Positions 8,175-17,753 are shown, numbered from the stretch's first letter. The stretch is DNA of 64,000 bases from Rhizobium tropici CIAT 899 (GCF_000330885.1 NC_020059.1:1167001-1231000), one strand, 5' to 3'. A program made the numbers and translations. The notes: generated by a model from the letters alone, not told the origin.

Positions 8175-9089
8175 TTATAGAGAATTTCGGCCTGCAAAGC
8201 CTTCGGAGCGCTTCAGATATGCTACGAGCGCGCGCAACTTGGGAGCCATGTTCCGTCGATTGGGATAGTAGAGGTAGAAGCCCGGAAAATAAGGGCAATA
8301 TTCCTCAAGGATCGGCACCAGCTCGTTTCTGCCGATGAAGTTGCGGAAGCTTTCTTCCATCCCGAATGTGATCCCCGCTCCGGCGACAGCCAGCTTGATC
8401 ATCACGCCCATGTCATTCGTCGTCACCTCCGGCGCGACCTCCACCCGGAATTCCTTGCCTTCCTCGGCAAATTCCCAACGGTAGGGGACAGCCTTCGGTG
8501 AGGATCGCCAGCCTATGCATCGATGCATCGAGAGTTCTTTCGGATGCGGGGGGATGCCGAATCGGTCGCGATAGGCCGGGGAACAGACGGCCAATTGCCG
8601 CTCGTTGCCGGCGACGGGTACGGCAATCATGTCCTGTTCGATGACTTCGCCAAGCCGGACGCCCGCGTCATAGCCTTCCGATACGATGTCGAATTCCTCG
8701 TCCGTGACGGTGATGTCGAGCTGAATCTCGGGATTGGCGTCCGCAAAGCCTGCGAGAAAGTCGCCGGCGAGAAAACGCTCCGCGATCGACGAGACGGCGA
8801 GCCGTAATTGACCGCGAGGTCGGGTGCGCAAAGTTTCCGTCTTTTCCATAGCTGTGCGTATGTCCGAGACTGCCGGCTCTACGTCCGCATAAAGCCGTTC
8901 GCCAGCCTCGGTCAGGCTGACGCTGCGGGTTGTGCGCTGCAGCAACGCAATGCCCATGCTCTCCTCCAATCGCCGGATCGTCTGGCTGACTGCCGAGCGG
9001 GTAACGCCGAGCCTATCGGCAGCGGCGCGAAAATTGCGCTCCTGAGCGACCAGGATGAAGACGGAGAGAGCATTGAGATCGGGCCACAT
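8175..9089 (-). CDS. LysR-family transcriptional regulator
   Basis: A 304-residue regulator with the winged helix-turn-helix at residues 5-65 (ALSVFILVAQERNFRAAADR and RSAVSQTIRRLEE) followed by a periplasmic-binding-protein-like effector domain. It is transcribed away from the SDR gene at 9209, and 119 bases separate the two starts. This is the classical layout for a LysR regulator that controls its divergent neighbour. The effector is not predictable. Confidence 0.92.
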   Translation of the reverse strand: MWPDLNALSVFILVAQERNFRAAADRLGVTRSAVSQTIRRLEESMGIALLQRTTRSVSLTEAGERLYADVEPAVSDIRTAMEKTETLRTRPRGQLRLAVSSIAERFLAGDFLAGFADANPEIQLDITVTDEEFDIVSEGYDAGVRLGEVIEQDMIAVPVAGNERQLAVCSPAYRDRFGIPPHPKELSMHRCIGWRSSPKAVPYRWEFAEEGKEFRVEVAPEVTTNDMGVMIKLAVAGAGITFGMEESFRNFIGRNELVPILEEYCPYFPGFYLYYPNRRNMAPKLRALVAYLKRSEGFAGRNSL

Positions 9090-9208
9090 TGGTAATTATT
9101 GCTTTCCAAGCTGTCACTAAATGGATGTCTTATCACGACAATGAAGCTCTGTATCCTCCTCATGTTCGGTTCCGGGAAAGAGCCGCTCACACAAGAAGGA
9201 GTGATCGC

Positions 9209-9937
9209 ATGCCTATCGATAAAGTCATTCTCATCACCGGCGCCTCCAGTGGCATCGGTGCGGGCATCGCCCGCGAACTCGCGTCTGCCGGCGCAAGGGT
9301 CATGCTGGGTGCCAGGCGCATCGACAGATTGGAAGCATTGGCGGCCGAGATACGAGAAAAGGGCGGCACGGTCATGACCCGCCGGCTCGATGTCACCGAC
9401 AGGGCTGACGTAGCTGCCTTTGCAGAGGCGGCACGCCTGGCCTGGGGAGGTGTCGATGTGATCGTCAATAATGCCGGCATCATGCCGCTTTCCCCGATGG
9501 CCTCGATGAAGGTCGAGGAATGGGACAGAATGGTCGACGTTAACATCAAGGGCGTGCTTCATGGCATTGCGGCGGTCCTGCCGGAAATGACGGCGCATGG
9601 TTCCGGCCACATCATCAATATCGCCTCGATCGGGGCGCTGGCCGTCTCTCCGACCGCCGCCGTCTATTGCGCGACCAAGTATGCCGTTCGGGCGATCTCC
9701 GATGGGCTGCGGCAGGAATGCCGCGACATCCGGATCACCTGCATCCATCCGGGCGTCGTCGAGAGTGAGCTCGCCGATACGATCACCGATCCGGTGGCGG
9801 CCGAAGCGATGAAATCCTATCGAGCCGTTGCGCTGACTCCCGATGCCATCGGTCGGGCGGTGCGCTTCGCCGTCGAGCAGCCAGATGATGTCGATGTCAA
9901 TGAGATCGTCGTTCGCCCGACGCGGGCGGCGCATTGA
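9209..9937 (+). CDS. short-chain dehydrogenase/reductase (SDR)
   Basis: A 242-residue classical SDR with the cofactor motif TGASSGIG at 10-17, NNAG near 85, and the catalytic YxxxK (YCATK) near residue 150. The ATG at 9209 (MPIDKVIL) is preceded by AGAAGGAG, so the 40 codons upstream in the same frame are not used. It is divergent from the LysR gene. The downstream secreted protein starts inside its stop codon, so the two are translationally coupled. The substrate is unknown. Confidence 0.92.
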   Translation: MPIDKVILITGASSGIGAGIARELASAGARVMLGARRIDRLEALAAEIREKGGTVMTRRLDVTDRADVAAFAEAARLAWGGVDVIVNNAGIMPLSPMASMKVEEWDRMVDVNIKGVLHGIAAVLPEMTAHGSGHIINIASIGALAVSPTAAVYCATKYAVRAISDGLRQECRDIRITCIHPGVVESELADTITDPVAAEAMKSYRAVALTPDAIGRAVRFAVEQPDDVDVNEIVVRPTRAAH

Positions 9938-10254
9938 TCCGCTCCCTTGCTCTCATCCTGGCAGGCATCCTGTTCGCTTCGCCGGCACTTTCCGAGGATC
10001 GAATCCAAATGAAGAAACCGACTCACGCTTACGCCGGCATGTGGGTGACCGCAGACGGTCATATCCGCCATGAGCTCCTGCCGAACGGCCGCTATATCGA
10101 GGCGCGGGGCAGTCGTGAGCGTGCCTATCAGGGGCGCTACGTGTTGACTGGGGATCATATCGACTACTGGGACGACACCGGTTTCACCGCCGATGGTGAC
10201 TTTATCGATGGCGTGCTCCATCACGCCGGGATGATCCTCTATCGAAGGAAATGA
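9934..10254 (+). CDS. small secreted Atu4866-like protein
   Basis: A 106-residue protein with a signal peptide (MIRSLALILAGILFASPALS, likely cleaved near residue 20). The mature part has the pattern YAGMWVTADGHIRHELLPNG, which I associate with the small Atu4866 family of unknown function. The start is a TTG at 9934 that overlaps the SDR stop codon, needed to include the signal peptide; an ATG at 10009 would give a protein without one. Coupling to the SDR suggests a common response, but the role is unknown. Confidence 0.7.
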   Translation: MIRSLALILAGILFASPALSEDRIQMKKPTHAYAGMWVTADGHIRHELLPNGRYIEARGSRERAYQGRYVLTGDHIDYWDDTGFTADGDFIDGVLHHAGMILYRRK

Positions 10255-10794
10255 TGGTTCGGAGCGGCGTTTGGTACTCAGCGGCCCTTCCTTTTCCAAT
10301 GGCTGCTCGCGCCTGTCCGAATCGCTCATCCTGGAATCATCCGCGTCCCTGCTTCGTTTTGGGACGCGGGTGGAAGTCACCAGTGGCTATTTGTCCGGCG
10401 ACGAAGCGAGGCCAGTGCCGCAAAGAGCTCGCCGGACCGCGCAAAAATCGGCCGGCTAGCCATGGAATGGCCATTTCCTCGCCTTTTTCCAGCTGACTGA
10501 AGCTATTCTAGCCGTTGGCGTAAGTACCCGTAGATTAAGACGTTTCTTAACGAAGTCTAAATAAATGCGGCCACCGTGTCGCCGACTTGTGTCCTTTCAG
10601 CAACAGGAATTGCGGAAGGCTTACGCAAATCCCCTTTTCGGAGAAGATGTCGATTGCGTGACAGGCCGCGTCTTGTATTTTCACTCTCGGAAGCGAGGGC
10701 GATTGATCGTCCACTTCTTGAAACACGAGGATGGGACAGGGAATGCCTTCGGGTAGTTCTCATTCTTGAGATAAAACTTTGACTGGAGGTCAAT
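10255..10794. other. 540-base intergenic region upstream of the first porin
   Basis: No convincing gene was found; the short frames here have no recognisable family and start or end at random points. It holds a strong hairpin at 10341-10369 and, at the right end, the long upstream leader of the porin, ending in an excellent GGAGG ribosome binding site at about 10785. The A/T-rich stretch around 10525-10565 could hold a promoter, but I could not assign boxes. Confidence 0.6.
10341..10369. terminator. strong hairpin downstream of the SDR pair
   Basis: CCGCGTCCC and GGGACGCGG form a perfect 9-bp stem with an 11-base loop rich in T, about 85 bases after the Atu4866-like gene. No clear T-run follows, so it may be a Rho-type end or an RNA stability structure. 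Confidence 0.4.
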
Positions 10795-11844
10795 ATGAAC
10801 ATCAAGAGCCTTCTTCTCGGCTCCGCTGCTGCGCTGGCAGCAGTATCCGGTGCTCACGCGGCTGACGCGATCGTCGCTGCTGAGCCCGAGCCGCTGGAAT
10901 ACGTTCGCATCTGCGACGCATACGGTGCTGGTTACTTCTTCATCCCGGGCACGGAAACCTGCCTCAAGATCGGCGGTAAGGTTCGTACCGAAGGCAAGTG
11001 GTACGATGCTTACGACGCAGACAGCCACAATGGCACTCTCTGGCACACGCGTGCTGAGCTGCAGCTGCAGACGGCAACCGACACCGAATACGGCCCGCTG
11101 AAGACCAACACCGAGCTGCGTTGGGACTGGAATGACGGCAATGCGACGTCGACCAACCTGCTGCACGCCAGCATCAGCCTCGGTGGCTTCACCGTTGGTA
11201 AGGAAGACTCGCAGTTCAACGTCTTCACCGGCTACGCCGGCGACGTCATCAACGACGACGTGGTCTATGACGGCCCGTACGAACTGAACCAGATCACCTA
11301 CAACTACGACGCCGGCAACGGCTTCACGGCTGTGATCTCGGTTGAAGACAGCAACTCGGGCGCTGGCGCCACGGGTGCAAACGGCGAAGACAGCACCAAC
11401 CACTACCTGCCTGACGTTGTTGCCGGTGTTGGCTACAAGGCCGGCGCATGGGCCTTCAAGGTCGTTGGCGGTTACGACTCGATCGTCGAAGAAGGCGCCA
11501 TCAAGGCTCGCGTAGACGCTGACTTTGGCGTATTCTCGGCCTTCTTGATGGGCGGCTGGAACACCGACGGCGACAAGCTCAACAAGTACGCTGGTGCTGG
11601 CAGTGAAGGCATCGGCTGGGGTGACTGGGCTGTCTGGGGCGGCGTTGGCGTACCGGTCAACGAAAAGCTGAAGTGGAACCTCCAGCTCGCTTACACCGAC
11701 TCCAAGGTCTTCGCCGCTACCACGAACGTCAAGTGGAATCCGGTCAAGAACCTGCTCATCGAGCCGGAAGTTTCCTACACCAACTGGGACTCCATCAACA
11801 AGGACCAGTGGGCTGGTATCCTCCGCTTCGAGCGCTCGTTCTAA
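10795..11844 (+). CDS. ropA: outer-membrane porin, RopA/Omp2b type (copy 1)
   Basis: A 349-residue alphaproteobacterial porin (Porin_2 family) with a signal peptide cleaved after GAHA (residue 22). It then has the conserved EPLEYVRICDAYGAGYFFIP start, a disulfide-type pair in RICDAYG/ETCLKIGG, and a C-terminal aromatic residue (LRFERSF), the usual beta-barrel assembly signal. It forms trimeric channels for small solutes. A GGAGG site precedes the ATG. It is the first of two tandem porins and has its own terminator at 11889. Codon use is strongly biased to preferred codons, as in highly expressed genes. Confidence 0.95.
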   Translation: MNIKSLLLGSAAALAAVSGAHAADAIVAAEPEPLEYVRICDAYGAGYFFIPGTETCLKIGGKVRTEGKWYDAYDADSHNGTLWHTRAELQLQTATDTEYGPLKTNTELRWDWNDGNATSTNLLHASISLGGFTVGKEDSQFNVFTGYAGDVINDDVVYDGPYELNQITYNYDAGNGFTAVISVEDSNSGAGATGANGEDSTNHYLPDVVAGVGYKAGAWAFKVVGGYDSIVEEGAIKARVDADFGVFSAFLMGGWNTDGDKLNKYAGAGSEGIGWGDWAVWGGVGVPVNEKLKWNLQLAYTDSKVFAATTNVKWNPVKNLLIEPEVSYTNWDSINKDQWAGILRFERSF

Positions 11845-12308
11845 TCTGATCTGACTTCGGTCACATGAGATTTCTCACCCCGGTGAGGAAAAGCCCGGTC
11901 TAAAGGCCGGGCTTTTTGCGTTGCCTGAAGCAGCATTTCTTTCTGATCTTGAAGATAGACGCGACCATCTTGGTATGGCGCATTTTTCTCTGCGGATATT
12001 GCCTGACGCGCGAAAGTTTTTTCCATGTAATTTTAAGTAGAATTTGCTCCGGGTGCTTCGGAAGTATGACAGATTTGCGACGTGATTTTTGTGCAACGCA
12101 CTCGTTTGAAACCGCCGTCACAATTGTTCATAGTTTGCCTCTGATATTGCTCTGAAAAAAACGATCTGTAGGTTCCCAATCGGAAGCAAGACTTACTGTC
12201 TTGGTTCTCCCAGATCAGGGGTCAACTTTTAAAACTAGGTGGGGTAGGGCGCGTCGATTTTTTCGATGTGATTTCTCATACCTAATTGATATTGAAACTG
12301 GAGTTACT
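11845..12308. other. 464-base region between the two porins
   Basis: It holds the double hairpin ending porin 1 and the promoter/leader of porin 2. It is clearly more A/T-rich than its neighbours. A CAAGAC-N5-GTCTTG palindrome at 12187-12203 could be an operator. The porin 2 ribosome binding site is GGAG at about 12300. No gene is supported: short frames on both strands lack family features. Confidence 0.6.
11889..11917 (+). terminator. intrinsic terminator of porin 1
   Basis: AAAAGCCCGG and CCGGGCTTTT form a 10-bp stem followed by a T-run. A second hairpin, CTCACC-cc-GGTGAG, lies immediately upstream at 11874-11887. Confidence 0.9.
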
Positions 12309-13376
12309 ATGAACATCAAGAGCCTTCTTCTCGGCTCCGCTGCTGCGCTGGCAGCAGTATCCGGTGCTCACGCGGCTGACGCGATCGTCGCTGCTGAGCC
12401 CGAGCCGCTGGAATACGTCCGCATCTGCGACGCATACGGTGCCGGTTACTTCTTTATCCCGGGCACGGAAACCTGCCTCAAGATCGGCGGCCGCGTCCGT
12501 ACCGAAGGCGGCTGGTACAACGCCTATAAGGCTGGCCAGGACGCTGGTGGCCGCGGCACCTATTGGCATACCCGCGCTGAACTCTCGCTCGACACCGCGA
12601 CCGACACCGAATACGGCCCGCTGAAGACCAATACCGTTGTTCGTTGGGACTGGAATGACGGCAACGCGACCACGACCAAGCTGCTTTGGGCCAACATCAG
12701 CCTCGGCGGCTTCCTCGTCGGTAAGGCTGATTCGGTCTACTCGACCTTCACCGGCTACGCCGGCGACGTCATCAACGACGACGTGATCGAATACGGCATC
12801 AACGGCACCGACGAACTGAATCAGATCACCTACAAGTACGACGCCGGCAACGGCTTCACCGCTGTGATCTCGCTGGAAGATTCCAATTCCGGCACGGGCG
12901 CGACCGGTGCAAACGGCGAAGACAGCACGAACCACTACCTGCCTGACGTCGTTGCCGGTGTTGGCTACAAGGCCGGCGCCTGGCAGTTCCGCGTCGTCGG
13001 CGGCTACGACTCGATCGTCGAAGAAGGCGCTGTCAAGGCTCGCGTCGATGCCGACTTTGGCGTTCTCACCGCTTTCGTTATGGGCGGCTGGAACACCGAT
13101 GGCGACAAGCTCAACAAGTATGCCGGTGCTGGCGGTGCTGGCCTCGGCTGGGGTGACTGGGCCGTATGGGGCGGCGTTGGCGTTCCGGTCAACGACAAGC
13201 TGAAGTGGAACCTGCAGCTTTCCTATGACGATCTGAAGACTTTCGCCGCAACGACGAACGTCAAGTGGAACCCCGTCAAGGACCTGCTGATCGAGCCGGA
13301 AGTGACCTACGTCAACTACGACGCCGTCAACAAGGACACCTGGGCTGGTATCCTGCGCTTCCAGCGCACCTTCTAA
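12309..13376 (+). CDS. ropA: outer-membrane porin, RopA/Omp2b type (copy 2)
   Basis: A 355-residue paralogue of the preceding porin, with the same signal peptide, the same EPLEYVRICDAYG start and a C-terminal Phe (LRFQRTF). The first 110 coding bases are identical to copy 1. After that the two drift apart, with changes and small insertions concentrated in presumed surface loops (for example residues ~70-80 and ~155-160). The ATG at 12309 follows GGAG; the upstream in-frame extension is non-coding leader. It ends with its own double hairpin. Confidence 0.95.
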   Translation: MNIKSLLLGSAAALAAVSGAHAADAIVAAEPEPLEYVRICDAYGAGYFFIPGTETCLKIGGRVRTEGGWYNAYKAGQDAGGRGTYWHTRAELSLDTATDTEYGPLKTNTVVRWDWNDGNATTTKLLWANISLGGFLVGKADSVYSTFTGYAGDVINDDVIEYGINGTDELNQITYKYDAGNGFTAVISLEDSNSGTGATGANGEDSTNHYLPDVVAGVGYKAGAWQFRVVGGYDSIVEEGAVKARVDADFGVLTAFVMGGWNTDGDKLNKYAGAGGAGLGWGDWAVWGGVGVPVNDKLKWNLQLSYDDLKTFAATTNVKWNPVKDLLIEPEVTYVNYDAVNKDTWAGILRFQRTF

Positions 13377-13404
13377 TTCGGTCGCCGAATCGAATTTGAC
13401 AGAT

Positions 13405-13466
13405 CTTCCGATCAGACCTCCGATCGGAAGAGGGAAGGCCCGGTTTCCCACCGGGCCTTCTTGTTT
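13405..13466 (+). terminator. double-hairpin terminator of porin 2
   Basis: A first perfect stem, CTTCCGATC/GATCGGAAG (13405-13430, 8-base loop), is followed by a second, GAAGGCCCGG/CCGGGCCTTC (13434-13460), and then TTGTTT. This repeats the two-hairpin plan seen after porin 1. Confidence 0.85.
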
Positions 13467-13497
13467 CATGAGGACTGAACGATTTCAGGCTTCGTTC

Positions 13498-14391
13498 TCA
13501 AAGCCCCGAGATGAAAGCGCCGATTGCCTTTGGAATGTCGCCGAGATGCAGGATCGGAGCGTGTCCTTGTCCGTCGGCGATCTTAACGACGATGCCTGGG
13601 TGGCGTCTTGCCATTTCATCTGTCGTGGATTGCGTCAGCAGCTTCGAATTCTCGCCGCGAATCACCATCAGCGGAATATCCTGAAATCCTTGGAACTGCG
13701 CCCATAAATCGGGAATCGGCGCGTCCAGATCGAGTGCCTGCATCTGCAGCGCGATGGCGGGATCGTAGTCAGCGACAGGTTTCTCGTCGACAACCGCGTA
13801 GATCGCACGGGCCATGTCCTGCCAATCGTCTTCGGCAAGCGCGGCAAAGGCATTCCCATGGTTTTCGCGCAGGATCTCGACCGCCTCGCTCCAGTTGGCG
13901 GGCTTCTTGTCACGATTTAGATAATCGCGGATATCCGCTAGCCCATTCCGCTCCAGGAGGGGGCCAATATCGTTGAGAATGACCGCTTTCAGGATGTCCG
14001 GCCGACTGGCCGCGATCATATGCAAAACCAGCCCGCCGCGCGAGGTGCCTATGAAGATGGCTTGCGAGATATCGAGAGCGGCGCAAACGGTCAGGACGTC
14101 CTGCGCTTCGACGGCGAGATTGTAGTGGGACTTATCGGGATCCCGTTCGGATAGGCCACGTCCGCGGGCGTCGAGTGTAATCACCCTGTGTGGGTCCAAG
14201 GAATCCTGCGATAGAAGCAGCGCCAACTGGTGAAAATCGCGCGAGTTGCGTGTGAGCCCCGGCAGGCAGAAGACGGGCGGCCGGTTGTGCGCCGTCGCTT
14301 CGCTGCAGGCATAATCCCGCACATAAAGCTTCAACCCGTCCCCGGCCGCGATCGTTCTGGCAAGGAAGCCGCTTTCATCGTCGCTGCGCAT
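13498..14391 (-). CDS. alpha/beta-fold hydrolase
   Basis: A 297-residue hydrolase with the oxyanion-hole segment FCLPGLTRNS (about 41-50), the nucleophile elbow GTSRGG (about 119-124, Ser nucleophile), an acid residue expected in the late LMVIRGENSK region, and the final His in GQGHAPIL near 276. It is convergent with the porin terminator. Substrate class cannot be told; such proteins include esterases and lactonases. Confidence 0.85.
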   Translation of the reverse strand: MRSDDESGFLARTIAAGDGLKLYVRDYACSEATAHNRPPVFCLPGLTRNSRDFHQLALLLSQDSLDPHRVITLDARGRGLSERDPDKSHYNLAVEAQDVLTVCAALDISQAIFIGTSRGGLVLHMIAASRPDILKAVILNDIGPLLERNGLADIRDYLNRDKKPANWSEAVEILRENHGNAFAALAEDDWQDMARAIYAVVDEKPVADYDPAIALQMQALDLDAPIPDLWAQFQGFQDIPLMVIRGENSKLLTQSTTDEMARRHPGIVVKIADGQGHAPILHLGDIPKAIGAFISGL

Positions 14392-14467
14392 GCATCACTC
14401 CCTCGGATTTTGGATATCGCGAGGGATGTAACGGCATTTCCGCAGCACGCACAACTGGGGTCACCGG

Positions 14468-16519
14468 CTAGCCGCGACCGCTTATCAGATCGTGTACGAT
14501 GTCGGCTTTCTGCCCCAGTCGCGCCTTGTACACCTGATAGTTTTCCATCACGCGCTGCACGTAGTTGCGGGTCTCCGGGAAGGGGATGCGCTCGATCCAG
14601 TCGATCACGTCGTCGAGCGACTTGCCGCGCGGATCGCCATAGCGGCTGATCCATTCCGGCACCTTGTTCGGCCCGGCATTGTAGGCGATGAAGGTCAGGA
14701 TGTAAGATCCGCCGAAGGTGTCGATCTGCTCGCCGAGATAATGGGCGCCGAGTGTGGCGTTGTAGCCGGCATCCTGCGTCAGCTTGTCGGCGGAATAGGT
14801 TATGCCGTGCCGGCCGGCAACGGCCTTTGCCGTCTTCGGCAGCAACTGCAGCAGGCCACGGGCATTGGCAGAGGAAACGGCGGCCGGATTAAAGGCGCTT
14901 TCCTGCCGGGCGATGGCATAGGCGAGTGCCTTGCCCGAGCCCGAAATATTGGCGTTGTCCGGAATGACGCCGATCGGGAAGGCGAGGGCTGCGACGTCGA
15001 TGCCGCGCCCATAGGCGATCTTGCCGATCTGCAGCGAAAGCTGGTGATTGCCGGAACGCTCGGCGCGGGCGGTCAGCATGGCGACTTCGCCGGGGCTATC
15101 CAGCTGCTTGGCGAGAGCGCGATAGAGCGCGTCGGCACGCCATCCGTGCCCGGCCGCCTCAAGCCGCGAAATCGCCTGTACCGCCTCGCGCGCCTGAAAG
15201 CGCTGGCGATCCGTAGCCGCGGGCGAGGGATAGGTGACATCAAGGGTGCGACGGCCAAGTTTCTCAGCGGCAAGCTGGCCGTAGAAAGTGCTCGGATAGG
15301 AGGCGGCCTTCGCATAGAAATCGGCAGCCTTGCCCGGTCCGCCTGCCTCTGCTGCCCGGCCGAGCCAATACCAGCCGCGCGATTGCGAGATCGGACCGTT
15401 CGAGACCTGCAGGATCTTGCGGAAATGGGCTGCCGCGTTTGCACCGTCCTGCAAGCCGCGCAGAGCGTACCAACCGGCATGGAATTCGGCCTCGCCGATA
15501 TCCTGCGGGCTTTCCGCGACGCTGGCGTCGACGATGCGATAGGCAGCCTTGAATTCACCCTGATCCACCAGTCCGCGGCTGACGATGCGCTGCTCGGCCC
15601 ACCATGCGCCGGGGCTGACAAGCAAGCTGCGGTCTTTGGGCATCTGCGCCAGAAGACTGGCGGCATCGTCATATTTGTTCTGGCGGCGCAGGTTCTCGAT
15701 GCGCATGAAGAGGTAGGCAGGATCCTTGCGCAATTGCGCATCCACGCCTGCAATCATCGCATCGGCTTTCGGCGAGCGGTCATTGACGGCCGCCCACGCC
15801 TTGTAGAGCGATTGCGCCCTGCCGAGATCGCCGAAGCGCTTGGCCTGTGCGGTTCGGTCGCGGTAAAGCAGATAGTCCATGCGGGCCTTGTGATCGGCAG
15901 GCGAAAGCAGGCTGGCGAATTCCGCAAGGATCTTGTCTTCGAGAGGCTTGTCCAATGGCTCATCGCGCCAGATCTTGCGGATCAGCTTTCCGGCCTGCGT
16001 CGACGCGCCGCGCGCCATAAGAGCACGTGAGAGGATGATACTGCCCTCCACGGTCTCCGGCTGCGAGTTGCCGAAGGCGGCGAGGACCTGTTCCGTCGCC
16101 GGATTTTCCGTGTAAAGCGCCCGCTCGGAATTGGCGCGCAGGCTGCCAAGCCCCGGCCAGCCGACAAGCTCACGGGCGGCGGCGGCAATCTCGCCGGAGG
16201 GGATGCCCGGCTGGCCCGAAGTGGCGATTGCCCAGGTGAGGATATGGCGGTCGAGCGTGCCTTCCCCCATGCCATTGCGAATGGCGAGCGCCTGCATAGG
16301 GTTCTTGTTGGAGAGCGCGTCGAGTCCTGCCTTCAGGTCGCCGCTGATGGGGGCGATAGCGCCGCTGCGCGGGATCGCGGCCGTGCTCATGGGATCCGGC
16401 GCCATGGCGACATAGGCATTGGCGCTCGTCGGTATCTGCTGGCCAGGAATTTGCGAGGCAACGGCGCCCCAGGCGACCGCCAAGCCCACGGCGGTCCAGA
16501 TCATGACAGGTCTCTTCAT
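14468..16519 (-). CDS. soluble lytic murein transglycosylase (Slt70 type)
   Basis: A 683-residue periplasmic protein. An N-terminal hydrophobic signal (MKRPVMIWTAVGLAVAWGA) is followed by a long helical repeat region (superhelical U-domain) and a C-terminal lysozyme-like domain. The catalytic Glu is at about 540 (ARQESAFNPAAVS), followed by GLLQLLPKTA and AYNAGP, the family's three motifs. It cleaves peptidoglycan glycan strands to anhydromuramyl products. I preferred the ATG at 16519 to one 11 codons upstream because the signal peptide then starts normally. It is divergent from dapA, as is usual in rhizobia. Confidence 0.93.
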   Translation of the reverse strand: MKRPVMIWTAVGLAVAWGAVASQIPGQQIPTSANAYVAMAPDPMSTAAIPRSGAIAPISGDLKAGLDALSNKNPMQALAIRNGMGEGTLDRHILTWAIATSGQPGIPSGEIAAAARELVGWPGLGSLRANSERALYTENPATEQVLAAFGNSQPETVEGSIILSRALMARGASTQAGKLIRKIWRDEPLDKPLEDKILAEFASLLSPADHKARMDYLLYRDRTAQAKRFGDLGRAQSLYKAWAAVNDRSPKADAMIAGVDAQLRKDPAYLFMRIENLRRQNKYDDAASLLAQMPKDRSLLVSPGAWWAEQRIVSRGLVDQGEFKAAYRIVDASVAESPQDIGEAEFHAGWYALRGLQDGANAAAHFRKILQVSNGPISQSRGWYWLGRAAEAGGPGKAADFYAKAASYPSTFYGQLAAEKLGRRTLDVTYPSPAATDRQRFQAREAVQAISRLEAAGHGWRADALYRALAKQLDSPGEVAMLTARAERSGNHQLSLQIGKIAYGRGIDVAALAFPIGVIPDNANISGSGKALAYAIARQESAFNPAAVSSANARGLLQLLPKTAKAVAGRHGITYSADKLTQDAGYNATLGAHYLGEQIDTFGGSYILTFIAYNAGPNKVPEWISRYGDPRGKSLDDVIDWIERIPFPETRNYVQRVMENYQVYKARLGQKADIVHDLISGRG

Positions 16520-16736
16520 CCGGCTACTCACAAAACAAAAGGCCCCTTCCATTTGCCAAATGCAATATTAACGAAACCTTACCGGTGGTCCGAATTTCAA
16601 TCAATTATGATATCAGAAACTGCCCTTTACCATTCAAAGCGTGCTTGTCGCGGTCAAGCCTGCGCTTTATGGTGCGCGGATTCATAACCATGGATTGCGG
16701 CTGAAGCATGAATGCCGCACCGCTAGGGAGACTTGC

Positions 16737-17621
16737 ATGTTCCAGGGATCCATTCCCGCTCTCGTTACGCCCTTTACTGACGCCGGCAAGGTGGATGAGG
16801 CTTCCTTCGCCTCGCATGTCGACTGGCAGATAAAAGAGGGCAGCAAGGGACTGGTGCCCGTGGGTACGACGGGTGAATCGCCGACCCTGTCGCATGACGA
16901 GCACAAGCGCGTCGTCGAGCTCTGCATCGAGATCGCCAATAAGCGGGTCCCTGTCATGGCGGGCGCGGGTTCGAACAATACCCGCGAGGCGATCGAGCTG
17001 GCGCAGCATGCCGAAAAGGTTGGCGCCAATGCGGTTCTGGTCGTCACGCCCTACTACAACAAGCCGACCCAGAAGGGGCTTTACGCGCATTTCGCCGCGA
17101 TCGCGGAGGCGGTGAAGCTGCCGATCTATATCTATAACATTCCCGGCCGTTCGGTTGTCGACATGACGCCGGAGACGATGGGTGCGCTTGCCAAGTCCTA
17201 TTCCAATATTGTCGGTGTCAAGGATGCGACCGGCAAGATCGAACGTGTCTCCGAGCAGCGTATCAGCTGCGGCCGCGATTTCCGCCAGCTTTCCGGCGAG
17301 GATGCCACGGCGCTCGGCTTCAACGCCCATGGCGGCGTCGGCTGCATCTCGGTCACGGCCAACGTCGCACCGCGTCTTTGCGCCGAATTCCAGGCGGCGA
17401 CGCTCGCCGGTGACTATGCCAAGGCTCTGGACTATCAGGATCGATTGATGCCGCTGCACAAGGCGATCTTCCTCGAGCCTGGCCTTTGCGGTGCCAAATA
17501 CGGTCTCTCCCGGCTGGGCCGCATGAGCCGCAATGTGCGCTCGCCGCTGCTGTCGACCCTGGAGCCGGGCACGGAGGCGGCGATCGATGCGGCCCTGCGC
17601 CACGCCGGCCTCTTGAACTGA
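16737..17621 (+). CDS. dapA: 4-hydroxy-tetrahydrodipicolinate synthase DapA
   Basis: A 294-residue TIM-barrel aldolase that condenses pyruvate with aspartate semialdehyde in lysine and diaminopimelate synthesis. Key residues are visible: GTTGE at 43-47, Tyr133 in YIYNIPGR, and the Schiff-base Lys162 in GVKDATGK. The ATG at 16737 follows AGGGAG; the longer upstream frame is not family sequence. It is followed by a hairpin and then smpB, a conserved rhizobial neighbourhood. Confidence 0.97.
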   Translation: MFQGSIPALVTPFTDAGKVDEASFASHVDWQIKEGSKGLVPVGTTGESPTLSHDEHKRVVELCIEIANKRVPVMAGAGSNNTREAIELAQHAEKVGANAVLVVTPYYNKPTQKGLYAHFAAIAEAVKLPIYIYNIPGRSVVDMTPETMGALAKSYSNIVGVKDATGKIERVSEQRISCGRDFRQLSGEDATALGFNAHGGVGCISVTANVAPRLCAEFQAATLAGDYAKALDYQDRLMPLHKAIFLEPGLCGAKYGLSRLGRMSRNVRSPLLSTLEPGTEAAIDAALRHAGLLN

Positions 17622-17652
17622 CGCTATTCGAGGCCATTACCAAACTCTGCCG

Positions 17653-17680
17653 GACCGCTCTCTTCACAAGGAGGGCGGTC
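17653..17680 (+). terminator. terminator after dapA
   Basis: GACCGCTCTC pairs with GAGGGCGGTC (10-bp stem with one T-G pair, 8-base loop), followed by a moderately T-rich tail. It lies between dapA and smpB. Confidence 0.6.
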
Positions 17681-17753
17681 TCGCTTATTTAGGGACTAGG
17701 ATGTGGCGCACCTCTGGTTGCTGCCGGAACGACGCAGGAAAAGAAGAAGAATC

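Noticed and set aside
10251..10496. 81-residue plus-strand frame after the Atu4866-like gene
   Set aside because: No motif, poor ribosome binding site, and it crosses the strong hairpin at 10341.
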